Source: Brachybacterium sp. EE-P12 (lineage in GTDB: Bacteria; Actinomycetota; Actinomycetes; Actinomycetales; Dermabacteraceae). From it: DNA of 64,000 nucleotides. The position numbers and the translations under genes were made by a program. The notes below the pieces were generated by a model, which searched no databases, was not told where the DNA came from, and was given only the letters and a program-made list of their open reading frames with translations. This document shows positions 27,961 through 36,280 of the stretch, in pieces. Each line of letters starts with the position of its first letter. Within the stretch, counting starts at the first letter, position 1. Location of the stretch: assembly GCF_003711805.1 (NCBI RefSeq), contig NZ_QXCP01000004.1, positions 310,001 through 374,000 of the forward strand, given 5' to 3'.

Positions 27961-28176
27961 GTCGACGGTGTCGTCGTCCCCTCCTCCCTCGGTGGCTCTC
28001 CGTCGGTCGCCGACGCCACGCTCGCAGCGATCCGCGATGTGCTCGCCGCCCGGTGACGACCGCCCGGGAAACCTCCGGCAAGAGGAGGCGGACTCGGGAA
28101 GCCACGGCGATGATGACGGCGTACTCGTCGAGGACGCCGTGATCCGACTCCTCGACGCCTTGAGGAGGAGGAACGC
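27961..28176 (+). other. Leader region of the TRAP transporter operon
   Basis: The 216 nt between the groEL terminator and dctP hold a compact hairpin at 28116-28140 (7-bp outer and 3-bp inner stem) ending 36 nt before the dctP start, and a strong GAGGAGGAGG ribosome site at 28163-28172. A 70-codon frame (27968-28180) crosses it and overlaps dctP by ATGA, but its codon use is less GC3-biased than real neighbours, so I do not call it. The hairpin could be an operator or attenuator. Confidence 0.35.
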
Positions 28177-29250
28177 ATGAGGTCGAGGACGACCCCGAGG
28201 CCACCGGGCCCACGGCCGGGTCGACGAGCGCTGCTGACCGGGATCCCACTGCTAGGCGCCGGGGCGCTCGCGCTCGGCGGCTGCACGCCGGACGACGCCG
28301 GCGCCGCCACCGACGTGGAGGAGATCCTGACGATCTCCCTGAACCAGACGGAGAGCCACCCCAGCTATATCGCGCTGACCTGGTTCGGCGAGCAGCTCGC
28401 CGAGGCGACCGACGGCCGCTGGGGTGCGCGCGTCTACGCCAACGAGGCGCTCGGCGCGCAGCAGGAGGTCGTCCAGCTCGTCTCCGACGGCAGCGTGGAC
28501 ATGGCCGTGATCTCCGCACCGCAGGTCGAGAACCTCTCGATGGCCTTCCGGCCGCTGAACCTGCCCGGCGCCTTCGTGGACATCGAGCACCAGACGGCCG
28601 TGCTGAAGGACGACTCGATCGTGGGGGAGCTGTTCAGCTCCCTCGAGGACGAGCGGCGCCTGCGCGTGCTGGGCGGCTTCACCCAGGGCTCCCGCCACGT
28701 CTACACTGACCGCGGCCCGATCGAGAGCCCCGAGGACCTCCGCGGCCTGAAGATCCGCGTCCAGGAGTCCGACGTGTTCATGGAGCTGACCCGCGCGCTC
28801 GGCGCCTCGCCCACCCCGATGGCCTACGGCGAGGTGTACACCGCGCTGCAGGCCGGGGTGCTCAACGGCGCCGAGAACAACGAGGTCAGCTACGTGACCC
28901 AGCGCCACTACGAGATCGCCCCGTTCTTCACGCTCACCAACCACCTCGTGGGGCTGGACTACGTGATGGCGAACGTGGACCGGATCGCGCAGATGGAGGA
29001 GGCCGACCAGGAGGCCTTCAGCACGACGTTCACCGCTGCGCAGGAGGAGTTCGTGCGCCTGTGGGCGCAGGAGACCGACTCCAGCACCGAGGCGATGAAG
29101 GACGCGGGAGTGGAGATCACCGAGCCCGACCCCGAGGCGTTCACCCCGGCGATCGAGGAGGTGGGGCGCTCCTTCCTGGACAGCCCCGAGGACGAGGACC
29201 TGTACGAGCGCGTGCGCGCGCTCGCCGACGACATGGGGGTTCAGCGATGA
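28177..29250 (+). CDS. dctP: TRAP transporter solute-binding lipoprotein, DctP type
   Basis: A 357-residue binding protein. A lipoprotein signal (PLLGAGALALGGC) anchors it outside the membrane. The DctP fold is seen in ANEALGAQQEVVQLVSDGSV, the ligand-gripping Arg of LRGLKIRVQES, and LQAGVLNGAENN. It delivers a carboxylate-type solute (C4-dicarboxylate, sugar acid or similar) to DctQM. Start ATG with a strong Shine-Dalgarno; its stop overlaps the dctQ start (ATGA). The mature N-terminus has a Thr/Asp-rich linker. The substrate is not predictable because no catabolic gene is beside it. Confidence 0.9.
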   Translation: MRSRTTPRPPGPRPGRRALLTGIPLLGAGALALGGCTPDDAGAATDVEEILTISLNQTESHPSYIALTWFGEQLAEATDGRWGARVYANEALGAQQEVVQLVSDGSVDMAVISAPQVENLSMAFRPLNLPGAFVDIEHQTAVLKDDSIVGELFSSLEDERRLRVLGGFTQGSRHVYTDRGPIESPEDLRGLKIRVQESDVFMELTRALGASPTPMAYGEVYTALQAGVLNGAENNEVSYVTQRHYEIAPFFTLTNHLVGLDYVMANVDRIAQMEEADQEAFSTTFTAAQEEFVRLWAQETDSSTEAMKDAGVEITEPDPEAFTPAIEEVGRSFLDSPEDEDLYERVRALADDMGVQR

Positions 29251-29855
29251 CCGCGCCGCGCAGGAGGATCGTCCAGGGCCTGACCTGGATCAGCATCGCG
29301 CTGTTCGTGGTGCTCGTGCTGGTGGTGATGTGGCAGGTGTTCACGCGCCAGGTGCTGGCCTCGCCCAGCGGCTGGACCACCACCGTCTCCCAGTACCTGT
29401 TCATCTGGCTGGTGCTCTTCTCCGTCGCGATGGTGTTCGGGGAGCGGGGCCACGTGGCGGTGGACTTCTTCGCCCGCCTGCTGCCGCGCCCCGCGCAGCG
29501 GGGCACGTCCGTGCTCGTCGAGGTCTCGATCCTCGCCTTCGCGCTGCTGGGCCTGGTCTGGGGCGGGATCCGCGGCATGGCGATCTCCTGGGACCAGGCG
29601 ATCCCGGGCCTGCCGGTGAGCGTGGGGCAGATGTACCTGGCCCTTCCGATCGCGGGAGTGCTGATCGCGCTGTTCGCGGCCGAGGATCTCGTGCGCGCCG
29701 TGCGCGGCGAGGACCTGCTCGGCGGCGACGACGCCCAGTCGGAGGCCGCGCTCGAGGCGGCGTCCGTCGGCGCGGAGGGGACCGAGCACGCCGAGGCGGT
29801 CACCCCGGCCTCTCCCGCCTCCCCCACGTCGCCGACCGAGCAGAAGGGGGCCTGA
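29247..29855 (+). CDS. dctQ: TRAP transporter small permease, DctQ type
   Basis: A 202-residue membrane protein with four predicted helices beginning IVQGLTWISIALFVV; ARLLP and GERGHVAVDFF are typical of the DctQ family. It forms the small subunit between binding protein and DctM. The last 45 residues are an acidic, Ala/Glu/Pro-rich cytoplasmic tail longer than in most DctQ proteins. Overlaps dctP by 4 nt (ATGA) and ends 3 nt before dctM, so all three are one translational unit. Confidence 0.88.
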   Translation: MTAPRRRIVQGLTWISIALFVVLVLVVMWQVFTRQVLASPSGWTTTVSQYLFIWLVLFSVAMVFGERGHVAVDFFARLLPRPAQRGTSVLVEVSILAFALLGLVWGGIRGMAISWDQAIPGLPVSVGQMYLALPIAGVLIALFAAEDLVRAVRGEDLLGGDDAQSEAALEAASVGAEGTEHAEAVTPASPASPTSPTEQKGA

Positions 29856-29858
29856 GCC

Positions 29859-31178
29859 ATGGATCCCGCAACCCTCGCAGGAATCATCCTCGTCGCCGGC
29901 GTCGTCGTGCTGATCGGCGTCGGCGCCCCGATCGCGATCGCGATCGGACTTCCCTCGATCGTGGCCCTCGCGGCCGTGGTCGGGACCGAGCAGGCCGTGT
30001 TCGTCGCCTCCCAGCGCATGTTCACCGGCGCGAGCTCCTTCACGCTGCTGGCGATCCCGTTCTTCGTACTCGCCGGATCGCTCATGAACACCGGCGGCAT
30101 CGCTGAACGGCTGATCGACGCGGCCAAGGTCCTCGTGGGTCGGATGCCCGGCTCCCTCGCCCAGACCAACGTCGTCGCCAACGCTCTGTTCGGGTCGGTC
30201 TCGGGTGCGGCGGTCGCGTCGGCCGCGGCGATGGGCTCGACCCTCGGGCCGCGCATGAAGCGCGAGGGCTATGACACCTCGGTCTCCGCGGCCGTGAACG
30301 CCGCTTCCGCGCCCGCAGGCATGATGATCCCGCCCTCGAACACGCTGATCGTGTACTCGCTGGTCTCCTCGACCTCCGTGGCCACGCTGTTCGTCGCCGG
30401 CTACGGGCCGGGCATCGTGTGGGTGCTCGCGTGTCTCGTCGTCGTCGCGATCATCTCCCGCACCCGCCCGGGCATGCGGGCCCGCGGAGAGCGGGTGCCG
30501 CTCGGCCTCGCGGTGACCACGCTGCTGAAGGCGGTCCCGGCGATCCTGATGATCGTGATCGTGATCGGGGGCCTGCTGGCCGGGTTCTTCACCGCGACCG
30601 AGTCCGCGGTGATCGCGGTGGCCTACTCCTTCGTGCTCGGTCTGGTCTACCGCCAGCTCACGCTTCGGAACCTGCCCACGGTGATCGCGGGCGCCGCCCG
30701 CACCACGGCGGTCGTGATGCTCCTGGTCGCGGTGTCCTCGGCGCTGAGCTGGGTGCTCTCCTACGCGATGATCCCGCAGTCGATCTCCTCGGCTCTGCTG
30801 GGTCTGGCGGACTCCAAGACGGTCATCCTGCTGCTGATGATGCTGATCCTGCTGATCGTGGGCGCCTTCATGGACCCCACCCCGGCGATCCTCATCTTCA
30901 CGCCGATCTTCCTGCCGATCGCGATGGAGCTCGGGGTGGACCCGATCCACTTCGGCCTGATGATCACCTTCAACCTCTCGCTCGGCACGATCACCCCGCC
31001 GGTGGGGAACATCCTGTTCATCGCCGCGAAGGTGGGCAACGTGCGGGTCGAGCCGGTGATCCGGCAGATGCTGCCCTTCTTCGGCGCGCTGCTGATCGGG
31101 CTGCTGCTGGTGGTGTTCGTCCCGCAGATCACGATGGCGCTGCCCGATCTGCTGGGCATGAGCGGCGCGGCGGAGTAA
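29859..31178 (+). CDS. dctM: TRAP transporter large permease, DctM type
   Basis: A 439-residue membrane protein with about 12 helices and internal repeat symmetry. ANALFGSVSGAAVASAAAMG and the later NLSLGTITPPVGNILF are DctM hallmarks of the sodium-coupled elevator core. With DctP and DctQ it completes a TRAP importer that uses the sodium gradient rather than ATP. The N-terminal ATG lies 3 nt after the dctQ stop. TRAP systems are uncommon in Micrococcales, so this three-gene unit may be an acquired trait (inference). It ends before the long inverted repeat at 31211. Confidence 0.92.
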   Translation: MDPATLAGIILVAGVVVLIGVGAPIAIAIGLPSIVALAAVVGTEQAVFVASQRMFTGASSFTLLAIPFFVLAGSLMNTGGIAERLIDAAKVLVGRMPGSLAQTNVVANALFGSVSGAAVASAAAMGSTLGPRMKREGYDTSVSAAVNAASAPAGMMIPPSNTLIVYSLVSSTSVATLFVAGYGPGIVWVLACLVVVAIISRTRPGMRARGERVPLGLAVTTLLKAVPAILMIVIVIGGLLAGFFTATESAVIAVAYSFVLGLVYRQLTLRNLPTVIAGAARTTAVVMLLVAVSSALSWVLSYAMIPQSISSALLGLADSKTVILLLMMLILLIVGAFMDPTPAILIFTPIFLPIAMELGVDPIHFGLMITFNLSLGTITPPVGNILFIAAKVGNVRVEPVIRQMLPFFGALLIGLLLVVFVPQITMALPDLLGMSGAAE

Positions 31179-31210
31179 CCGCCCCGCCACCCCTCCGTGC
31201 TGGTCCGCAC

Positions 31211-31288
31211 ATGGTCAGCTGAGGGCGCAGGGCGTCCCACTACGGTGTATATGCCGTAGTGGGACGCCCTGCGCCAGTACCTGACCAT
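31211..31288. repeat. 78-nt nested inverted repeat between convergent operons
   Basis: A perfect 22-bp inverted repeat (31224-31245 with 31254-31275) encloses the 8-nt loop TGTATATG. It is flanked by symmetric 5-nt internal loops and a further perfect 8-bp pair, ATGGTCAG (31211-31218) and CTGACCAT (31281-31288). It lies 32 nt after dctM and 36 nt after ecfT (minus strand) and would act from either side, so a bidirectional terminator is the simplest reading, though its length and perfection exceed the other terminators here. Confidence 0.85.
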
Positions 31289-31324
31289 CAGCAGGGGCAG
31301 GGGCGACGCCTCACGCCGACGCGG

Positions 31325-32155
31325 TCAGAGGAACGGGTTCCAGAACCGGCCGTCGTTCACGCCCAGCAGCACGAGCGGCACCGCGACGAGCAGCACGGCG
31401 AGACTGATCAGCACGAGATCGGGCAGCCGCAGCGGCGTGCGCACCAGCCAGGTGCGGCGCCTGCCGCGCCCGAAGCCGCGCAGCTCCATCGCCGCCGAGA
31501 CCGCCTCGATCCGGTCGAAGGTCCCCAGCAGCAGCGGCAGGAGCACGGAGGCGAGGTTCCGCACCCGGGTACGTAGCCCGGCGGCGCGGGAGGTGTCCAG
31601 ACCGCGGGCCTGCTGCGCCTGGGAGATGGTGCGGAACTCGCGCTGCACGTCCGGGATGTAGCGCAGGGCGAGCGAGACCGCGTACGCGATCCGGTAGGGC
31701 ACCCCGATCCTGGCCAGGGAGGAGGCGAACTCCGGCGGGCGCGTGGTCGCCACGAACAGCAGCACCGAGGGCAGCACCGCCACGTACTTCAGCGTCACCG
31801 CGCTCTGGTAGAACAGCTGCTCGGCGGTGACGTCCCAGCGCCACGGCCCCTCCAGGAGCACGTGCCGGGTGCCGAACAGCTCGGTGCCGTAGCCGGGGGC
31901 GAACAGGAAGATCCCGATGTTGTTCAGCGTCGCGAAGATCGCCACCAGCCACAGCACGACGGCGAGGTCCCGCACCCGCACCCGCGACATCCCCCACAGC
32001 ACCAGGGAGCCGAGCGAGACCGCCGCCAGATAGCGCACGTCGAAGCCGATCATCGCCCCGATCACCACGCCGAGGGCGAGGGCGAGCTTGGAGACGCCGG
32101 AGAGGCGGTGCAGGGGGCCGGTGCGGTCCACGTAGCCGAGCACGGGGGAGGTCAT
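31325..32155 (-). CDS. ecfT: ECF transporter T component (CbiQ/EcfT-like)
   Basis: A 276-residue membrane protein. About five helices surround the coupling-helix motif region (SLALRYIPDVQREFRTISQAQQARG, then SAAMELRGFGRG), which contacts the ATPase domains in ECF transporters. It couples ATP hydrolysis to toppling of the S component. It is the last gene of the operon: SAM hydrolase, S, A and T in that order. Its ATG overlaps the stop of the ATPase gene by 4 nt. The downstream side is closed by the large inverted repeat. Confidence 0.88.
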   Translation of the reverse strand: MTSPVLGYVDRTGPLHRLSGVSKLALALGVVIGAMIGFDVRYLAAVSLGSLVLWGMSRVRVRDLAVVLWLVAIFATLNNIGIFLFAPGYGTELFGTRHVLLEGPWRWDVTAEQLFYQSAVTLKYVAVLPSVLLFVATTRPPEFASSLARIGVPYRIAYAVSLALRYIPDVQREFRTISQAQQARGLDTSRAAGLRTRVRNLASVLLPLLLGTFDRIEAVSAAMELRGFGRGRRRTWLVRTPLRLPDLVLISLAVLLVAVPLVLLGVNDGRFWNPFL

Positions 32156-33906
32156 CGCGCCTCCTCGCGTTCGTGCCGGTCCGCGGCGATGACGCGGCGC
32201 ACCAGGCGGGCGGGGTCCGGCACGCCGCAGCGTCGGGCGAGGTCGTACAGGCCGGTGGTCACGAGATCCGCGCGGGCGGAGAGCTCCGGATCGGTGAGCA
32301 CCGCGGCGGGATGGTCGTCGGCCAGCAGATGCCCGCCGGACAGGACGAGCACCCGCCGGGTGTGCTCGAGCGCGAGGTGCATGTCGTGGGTGATGAGCAC
32401 GACGGTGGTCCCGGCGCGGTGCACGCCGCGCAGGAACTCCATGAACTCGCTGTAGTGGGCGTGGTCCTGGCCGGCGGTCGGCTCGTCCAGCAGCAGCACC
32501 TCGGGCTCGAGGGCGAGCACGGCGGCGATGCTGACCCGTTTGCGCTGGCCGTGGCTGAGGGCGCTGAGCGGCCAGGAGCGGAAGGGCCGCAGCCCGCACA
32601 CCGCGAGCACCTCCTCGCTGCGGCGCGCGATCTCCTCGTCCGGCAGGGAGCGGGCTCGCAGCCCCAGCGCGATCTCGTCGAGCACACGGGGCTGGGAGAG
32701 CATCTGCCCGGGCTCCTGGAGCACGAAGCCGATCCGCTCCCCGCGCTCGGCGAGGCTCCACCCCGTCGCGTCGGCCCCGCCGATCCGCACCCGACCCGCG
32801 GTCGCGGTCTCGAACCCGCACAGCACCCGGGCGAGGGTGGACTTCCCGGCCCCGTTGGAGCCGAGCACGCCGAGCATCTCCCCGCAGCGGATGCGTGCGT
32901 CGATCCCGTCCAGCGCCACGGTGGTGCGCTCGGGGCCGACGGGGATCTCGACCCGCACCCCCTCCAGCTCGAGCGCCGGATCGCCGTCGTCGGACAGCTC
33001 GGACGCGGGGTCGGGCGCGTCCTCGGTCCAGGCGCGGACCGCCTCGATCTGGGCCGGGGTGAGGTCGATGTCCGCGGCGCGGGAGGGGCGCTGGTCCGCG
33101 GTGACGGGGGCGCCGGCGCGGCGCAGCGCGGTCACGTGCAGGGGAGGGCGGATCCCGTGGGCCTCGAGCCGTCCCGAGGCGAGGACCTCCCCGGGCGGGG
33201 CGTCGGCCACGATCCGCCCCTCGGACAGCAGCACGATCCGGTCCACGTCCCGGTGCAGGACGTCCTCGAGCCGATGCTCGACGATCACGATCGTGGTGCC
33301 CTGCTCGCGGTGCAGGTCGTCCAGCAGCTCGACGGTCGCACGGCCGGCGGCGGGGTCGAGGTTCGCCAGCGGCTCGTCCAGCAGCAGCACATCCACCTCG
33401 TCGACCAGCACCCCGGCGATGGCGACGCGCTGCTTCTGCCCGCCGGAGAGATCGTGCGGGGAGTCGCCCAGGCGGTCCTCGATACCGGTCAGGCGCGCCG
33501 CGCGGGCGATCCGCTCGGGCATCTCCTCCGTCGGGACCTGCTGGTTCTCGAGACTGAAGGCGATGTCCTCGGCGACGCTGAGGCCCACGAATTGGTTGTT
33601 GCTGTCCTGCAGCACGGTGCCGACCACCCGCGCGGTCTCCACCAGCGGCGCCTCGGCGGGATCGTGCCCGGCCACGCGCACGGACCCGGTGATGGTGCCG
33701 CGGTGATGGTGGGGGATCATCCCGTTCAGCACGCGCAGCAGCGTGGACTTCCCGGAGCCGGAGGCGCCGACGATCGCGACCTTCTCGCCGCGGCGGACGG
33801 CCAGGTCGATGTCGCGCAGGGTCGGCTCCGCCTGTGCGCGGTACTGGAAGGAGCAGCCGCGCAGCTCGATCAGCGGCTGCTCCCCGGTGCCGGCGGCGGT
33901 GCTCAC
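32152..33906 (-). CDS. ECF transporter ATPase, two ABC domains fused
   Basis: A 584-residue tandem ATPase. Domain 1 (residues 1-270) has Walker A GASGSGKST, signature LSGGQ and Walker B VLLLDEP; domain 2 (about 335-560) has GSNGAGKST, LSHGQ and VLLLDEP. In ECF systems these are usually two genes, EcfA1 and EcfA2; here they are one chain. The start GTG at 33906 overlaps the S-component stop (GTGA). The linker of about 60 residues between domains is acidic. Energises vitamin-type uptake with the flanking S and T proteins. Confidence 0.9.
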   Translation of the reverse strand: MSTAAGTGEQPLIELRGCSFQYRAQAEPTLRDIDLAVRRGEKVAIVGASGSGKSTLLRVLNGMIPHHHRGTITGSVRVAGHDPAEAPLVETARVVGTVLQDSNNQFVGLSVAEDIAFSLENQQVPTEEMPERIARAARLTGIEDRLGDSPHDLSGGQKQRVAIAGVLVDEVDVLLLDEPLANLDPAAGRATVELLDDLHREQGTTIVIVEHRLEDVLHRDVDRIVLLSEGRIVADAPPGEVLASGRLEAHGIRPPLHVTALRRAGAPVTADQRPSRAADIDLTPAQIEAVRAWTEDAPDPASELSDDGDPALELEGVRVEIPVGPERTTVALDGIDARIRCGEMLGVLGSNGAGKSTLARVLCGFETATAGRVRIGGADATGWSLAERGERIGFVLQEPGQMLSQPRVLDEIALGLRARSLPDEEIARRSEEVLAVCGLRPFRSWPLSALSHGQRKRVSIAAVLALEPEVLLLDEPTAGQDHAHYSEFMEFLRGVHRAGTTVVLITHDMHLALEHTRRVLVLSGGHLLADDHPAAVLTDPELSARADLVTTGLYDLARRCGVPDPARLVRRVIAADRHEREEAR

Positions 33907-34457
33907 CTCTCGCGGCTCAGCGACCCGGTCCGGGTGCGGGTGCGGGCGTAGAGGGAGAGGATGATCAGGCCCAGCACGGCGGCGGTCACCGAGTTCGCCG
34001 CGAAGGCGAGGGCGCCCTGAGTCCACACCTTGTTCGCGGGCTCGGAGTAGATCAGCACGTCGCCGAGCGGGGCGACGACCAGCCAGGCCAGCGCGTTCGC
34101 GATCACCACCGCGGCGGTGAAGCGCAGTGCGAGCGCCCGGTCGAAGACGCCGTCCTCGATCGCGGTGCGCAGGAGCAGCAGGCCCACGACCAGCCCGAAC
34201 ACGCCGGAGCTGATCTCCCAGGACAGCCAGATGCCGAAGCCCGTCGCGTCGATGAGGATGTGCCCGATGAGGCCTGCGAGCGCGCCGACCAGCGGGCCGT
34301 AGAGCACGGCGAACACGGCGAGGACCGCGTACTGGATGGAGATCGTGGTGTTCGGGATCGGTGTGGGGATCGCGACGAAGCGGCCGAGCACGAAGAACAG
34401 GGCGGCGCCGATGCCGATCGCGACGACCTGGGTGACGGGGGAGCGGGAGACGGTCAT
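33903..34457 (-). CDS. ECF transporter S component, UPF0397-like
   Basis: A 184-residue integral membrane protein with six predicted helices; the block TISIQYAVLAVFAVLYGPLVGALAGLIGH resembles the UPF0397 family of ECF substrate-binding proteins. The family's ligand is not settled; paralogues bind vitamins or pyrimidine precursors. It begins at ATG 34457 with AAGGA about 8 nt upstream and lies 35 nt downstream of the SAM hydrolase gene. Co-occurrence with that gene suggests a nucleoside- or sulfur-compound-related ligand, which is an inference. Confidence 0.82.
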   Translation of the reverse strand: MTVSRSPVTQVVAIGIGAALFFVLGRFVAIPTPIPNTTISIQYAVLAVFAVLYGPLVGALAGLIGHILIDATGFGIWLSWEISSGVFGLVVGLLLLRTAIEDGVFDRALALRFTAAVVIANALAWLVVAPLGDVLIYSEPANKVWTQGALAFAANSVTAAVLGLIILSLYARTRTRTGSLSRER

Positions 34458-34492
34458 GAGGAGGTCCTTCCGGGACAGGGGAGGGGAGGGCG

Positions 34493-35332
34493 TCAGCGCA
34501 CGGGCTCGAGGGTCACGTGCCAGGACGCGCCGGTGCCGAGGGAGAAGGCGCGGGCGTAGTGGCCGCGGTTGATGGCGATCGCCATCCGGTCCAGCGAGTT
34601 CACGTACAGCAGCGATTCGCCGATCTCGACGGCGGCGAAGCTGCGGGCATAGGTGAGCTGGGCGGCGTGCACGACCGTGTCGTGGTGCAGCACCCGCACC
34701 ATCACCTGATCGCCGTCGGCGACGCCGAGCTCGCCGAACAGGGGACGGGGGATCGAGGTCCACAGCGAGCCGTAGCGCACGTCGAGGGTGTCGATGATGC
34801 CGTGGACCGTGCCGTCGGCGATCCCGGGGGCGGTCAGCGGCAGGCGCACCATGTCCTCGAGCGGCAGCTCCCGCCCGACCTCCTCGAAGGAGGCGACGCC
34901 CGCGGCGAGCCGCGCGCCGGTGAAGGCGTAGATGTCCCGGCCGTGGAAGGTGCAGGACTCCTCGGAGCCGGGGCGGCGGTGTCGGGTCTCGTCGATCTCC
35001 CGCAGCGCCGTGATGCCGAAGATGTCCTCGATATGGGTGAGGGTGCCGTTGTCGGGGGTGACCACGTAGTGCCCGGTCGTGGTGCGCGCGACGACCGAGA
35101 GCCGGTCGGAGCCGACGCCCGGATCGACCACGGAGACGAACACGGTCCCCTCGGGCCAGTAGGACAGCACCTGCGCGAGGCGGTAGGAGCCCTCCCAGAT
35201 GTCGTAGGGCGGGATGTTGTGGGTGACGTCGTGGATCCGCAGGGCCGGGTCGACGCCGACGGCGACGCCGTACATCGCGCTGACGGCGCCGTCGTCGAGA
35301 CCGAAGTCCGACTGCAGCACGAGGGAGCTCAT
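34493..35332 (-). CDS. SAM hydrolase (adenosine-forming), DUF62 family
   Basis: A 279-residue enzyme of the SAM hydroxide adenosyltransferase family, which splits S-adenosylmethionine to adenosine and methionine using water. Family motifs: SDFGLDDGAVSAMYG, DVTHNIPPYD, VVDPGVGSDR, VTPDNGTL and FHGRDIYAFTGA. Close homologues include chlorinases/fluorinases, but the long loop of those halogenases is not obvious here. The start is leaderless: CATACT (35344-35339) ends 6 nt before the ATG. First gene of an operon with an ECF transporter, suggesting a link between SAM breakdown and solute uptake. Confidence 0.9.
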   Translation of the reverse strand: MSSLVLQSDFGLDDGAVSAMYGVAVGVDPALRIHDVTHNIPPYDIWEGSYRLAQVLSYWPEGTVFVSVVDPGVGSDRLSVVARTTTGHYVVTPDNGTLTHIEDIFGITALREIDETRHRRPGSEESCTFHGRDIYAFTGARLAAGVASFEEVGRELPLEDMVRLPLTAPGIADGTVHGIIDTLDVRYGSLWTSIPRPLFGELGVADGDQVMVRVLHHDTVVHAAQLTYARSFAAVEIGESLLYVNSLDRMAIAINRGHYARAFSLGTGASWHVTLEPVR

Positions 35333-35411
35333 GGGGCCAGTATGCGTCGGCGGGCCCCGTCCCCGCCGGTTCCGCCGTCACGCACCGTCATGCGTGGGCG
35401 AGGATGGTGGG

Positions 35412-36230
35412 ATGGCATCCACCGCAGCGCAGCCGCCCGCCTTCGCCGTCCTCACCCAGAACATCCGCTATCACGACGAGTCGACCCTGCCCGGGCAGGC
35501 CGATCACTGGCCCGAGCGGGCACCGGTGCTCGCCCAGCTGCTCGGCGAGGCCGAGGCGGACGTGGTGGGGCTGCAGGAGGTGCTCGCCTCGCAGATCCCG
35601 GTGATCGACGAGGCACTCGGCGCCACCCACCTGCGGCTCGGGATCGGCCGGGAGGGCGGCGGCCGCGGCGAGCACAACCTCCTGCTGCTGCGCCGGGACC
35701 GGTTCGAGCTGCTGGACTGGGACCAGCTGTGGCTCTCCGAGGAGCCGGACCGGATCGGCTCGCTGGGCTGGGACGCGCACTGCCCGCGGATCGCCGTGTG
35801 GGCGCGGGTGCGGGACCGACGCACCGACCAGGATCTCGTTCTCGCGGTGACCCACCTCGACCACGCCGGGGAGGCCGCCCGCGAGCAGGGCGCGGCGCTG
35901 CTGGCCGGGCGGCTGCTCGCCGAGGCGGGAGAGTCCCCGATCGTGCTGATGGGCGACTTCAACGCCGCCGGCGGGGAGAGCACGCCGTGGCGGGTGCTGC
36001 GCGATGCCGACTTCGAGGACGCCCATGACGTCGCCGCCGAGCACGTCGGCGAGGACATCGGCACCTTCCCCGACTACGGCACTCCGGAGGCGGGCGGGAT
36101 GCGGATCGACTGGATCCTCGCCCGCGGCCTCGCCGTCGAGCAGTACGCGGCCCGCGTGCCGCTGCGGGACGGTCGTGCGGCCAGCGACCACGCGACCGTC
36201 ACCGCTCGGCTGCGGCGGGCGCGGGGCTGA
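35412..36230 (+). CDS. Endonuclease/exonuclease/phosphatase family hydrolase
   Basis: A 272-residue soluble phosphodiesterase or nuclease of the EEP fold. Conserved blocks: LTQNIRYH, VGLQEV (metal Glu), VTHLDHAGEAAREQGA, MGDFNA (metal Asp), RIDWILAR and ASDHATVTARL (catalytic Asp-His). No signal peptide, so cytoplasmic. The actual substrate (DNA ends, phospholipid, sugar phosphate) cannot be told. Start ATG 35412 is preceded by a GGTGGG stretch. It is divergent from the SAM hydrolase (79 nt apart) and convergent with the lipoprotein gene. Confidence 0.85.
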   Translation: MASTAAQPPAFAVLTQNIRYHDESTLPGQADHWPERAPVLAQLLGEAEADVVGLQEVLASQIPVIDEALGATHLRLGIGREGGGRGEHNLLLLRRDRFELLDWDQLWLSEEPDRIGSLGWDAHCPRIAVWARVRDRRTDQDLVLAVTHLDHAGEAAREQGAALLAGRLLAEAGESPIVLMGDFNAAGGESTPWRVLRDADFEDAHDVAAEHVGEDIGTFPDYGTPEAGGMRIDWILARGLAVEQYAARVPLRDGRAASDHATVTARLRRARG

Positions 36231-36240
36231 GGGGCCGACG

Positions 36241-36257
36241 GGGTCCGTCGCGGACCC
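36241..36257 (+). terminator. Small hairpin after the EEP hydrolase gene
   Basis: A 6-bp stem, GGGTCC (36241-36246) with GGACCC (36252-36257), around a GTCGC loop, 10 nt after the stop and between convergent genes. Weak but well placed. Confidence 0.4.
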
Positions 36258-36280
36258 GAGAGCTGAGGGCGCCTCGCCGC

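Noticed and set aside
27968..28180. 70-codon frame overlapping dctP by ATGA
   Set aside because: Codon third positions are far less GC-biased than real neighbours, no ribosome site precedes it, and it runs through a hairpin; kept only as a remark in the leader region.
34493..35332. SAM hydrolase considered as a fluorinase/chlorinase
   Set aside because: The characteristic extra halogenase loop is not evident and there is no halometabolite gene cluster nearby.
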